DNA from: UBA12026 sp035291405
Lineage (GTDB): Bacteria; Patescibacteriota; Microgenomatia; UBA8517
Direction: 5' to 3'
Length of the DNA: 5,571 bases
Assembly: GCA_035291405.1 (NCBI GenBank)
Contig: DATDSD010000024.1
Location: forward strand, 1 to 5,571
The notes under the pieces are model-generated. The model made no database searches. It saw only the letters and a program-made list of their open reading frames with translations, and was not told the origin of the DNA. Below, one piece after another: positions 4,892 to 5,571 of this stretch (position 1 is the first letter of the stretch; every line of letters starts with the position of its first letter). Both the position numbers and the translations under genes were made by a program.

Positions 4892-5530
4892 ATGGAAGAC
4901 AAGAAATATTCTAATAATGATGGATTTATAAAAAACATCGCTTTTTTTGGCGATGCTGATATTACTGAAACAAATGAGACATATACTGACGCCTTTAAAA
5001 TTGCAGAAATCTTGGCACGGGAAGATTATGTAATAGTTGATGGTGGAGGACCTGGAGTAATGGAGGCTGCTACAAACGGTGCTAGAAAAGGTGGAGGAAA
5101 AACAATCACTGTTACTTTTGATCCCACAAACGCTCCCGGGTTTGAAGGTAAATATGTAGGCAATGTTCCAGATCAGGAGATAGTTACCACAAACTACATA
5201 GAAAGAATGTTTAAGTTAATGGAAATGGGGGATGTTTTTATTATGTTTAAAGGAGGAACAGGAACAGTTTCAGAGTTTGGGACGGCTTGGGTTTTGGCAA
5301 AACTTTATTATGGACATCATAAACCCTTCATTCTTTATGGAAATTTTTGGCACGAAGTTATATCAGTCATTAAAAAAAATATGTTAATAGATGAAACCGA
5401 GCTGGGCGTATTTCGTATAGTAAGTAAAAAAGAGGATATTGTCCCAGCAATAAAGTTGTTCGAAGAAGAGATGAAAAAGGTAAAACACGAGCACGAAAAG
5501 AACCACGAAGGCAAGGCATATATGAAATAA
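4892..5530 (+). CDS. LOG-family (TIGR00730-like) Rossmann-fold nucleotide-binding protein
   Basis: The family includes LOG enzymes that release the base from nucleoside monophosphates (cytokinin riboside 5'-monophosphate phosphoribohydrolases), and many members have unknown substrates. The 212 residues begin with a strand/turn IAFFGDAD (16-23). The dinucleotide loop follows in VDGGGPGVMEAATNGA (49-64). E104-R105 in NYIERMFKLM and E128 in KGGTGTVSEF correspond to the catalytic arginine and glutamate region of LOG proteins. The signature PGGxGTxxE is altered to KGGTGTVSE, with K120 in place of proline. A charged tail after about residue 190 (KHEHEKNHEGK) extends beyond the usual domain. It follows gap by four bases and abuts the next start codon, so it is within the central-carbon operon. 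Release of ribose 5-phosphate from nucleotides would feed the pentose phosphate enzymes encoded nearby. That link is an inference. Confidence 0.85.
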   Translation: MEDKKYSNNDGFIKNIAFFGDADITETNETYTDAFKIAEILAREDYVIVDGGGPGVMEAATNGARKGGGKTITVTFDPTNAPGFEGKYVGNVPDQEIVTTNYIERMFKLMEMGDVFIMFKGGTGTVSEFGTAWVLAKLYYGHHKPFILYGNFWHEVISVIKKNMLIDETELGVFRIVSKKEDIVPAIKLFEEEMKKVKHEHEKNHEGKAYMK

Positions 5531-5571
5531 ATGGATTATTCGATTGAAGAACTTCAAACAAAAGCTAACGA
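5531..5571 (+). CDS. Start of probable transketolase (N-terminal part, truncated by window end)
   Basis: ATG 5531 follows the LOG-family stop TAA (5528-5530) with no gap. The frame stays open to the window end and encodes MDYSIEELQTKAN. The pattern of a short N-terminus, then IEELQ-x-KAN, is typical of the beginning of transketolase or of its separate N-terminal subunit, where it is normally followed by EIR and the thiamine-diphosphate-binding region. Transketolase exchanges two-carbon units between sugar phosphates, and its products and substrates include glyceraldehyde 3-phosphate and ribose 5-phosphate, so it fits the tpiA, rpiB, pgk, gap neighbourhood. With only 13 complete codons the call rests on this short match plus context. 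The immediate stop-start junction suggests translational coupling. Confidence 0.55.
   Translation, partial: MDYSIEELQTKAN

Noticed and set aside
5370..5561. - strand open frame at the right end
   Set aside because: It overlaps the conserved LOG-family gene and the start of the probable transketolase and has no start signals.

Overview
The window looks like a gene-dense, low-G+C bacterial chromosome segment (about one third G+C by eye). Genes are mostly on the + strand, gaps are tiny, and several core proteins are compact. The triose-phosphate isomerase is of the short archaeal type, the phosphoglycerate kinase is only about 317 residues, and the other enzymes are ordinary bacterial types. 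This mix suggests a Candidate Phyla Radiation (Patescibacteria) genome, perhaps a Microgenomates-like lineage. The lineage is inferred from gene style; no rRNA or marker gene is present. The standard code fits: TGG encodes Trp, and one gene ends in TGA.

Layout. Positions 1-47 hold what may be the tail of an upstream gene. A consensus-like promoter at 48-76 leads into a membrane-anchored protein with an RskA-like C-terminal domain (87-551), a membrane-anchored thioredoxin-like protein (582-1082) and a CPYC glutaredoxin (1090-1332). A carbon-metabolism block follows: tpiA (1398-2060) and rpiB (2062-2511), one base apart. Next comes a small unrecognised gene on the - strand (2526-2732) with its own strong promoter. 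Then pgk (start at 2821), gap (3799-4887), a LOG-family protein (4892-5530), and the first codons of a probable transketolase (5531 to the window end).

Together tpiA, gap and pgk cover triose-phosphate interconversion and the oxidation/ATP-forming steps of lower glycolysis. RpiB and the probable transketolase belong to the non-oxidative pentose phosphate pathway, which shares glyceraldehyde-3-phosphate with glycolysis. The LOG-family gene sits between gap and the transketolase. It may handle a nucleotide or ribose-phosphate compound, but that rests on family and position only. The first three genes look like a separate envelope/redox unit.

The window shows no mobile element, CRISPR array, RNA gene or clearly new multi-gene system. 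The points most worth a second look are: cofactor-site residues in GAPDH that resemble NADP-using enzymes, a shortened PGK with altered nucleotide-site motifs, a His-to-Asp change at the RpiB ring-opening position, promoters placed almost on top of start codons, and the orphan 68-residue gene in the middle of the sugar-phosphate cluster.
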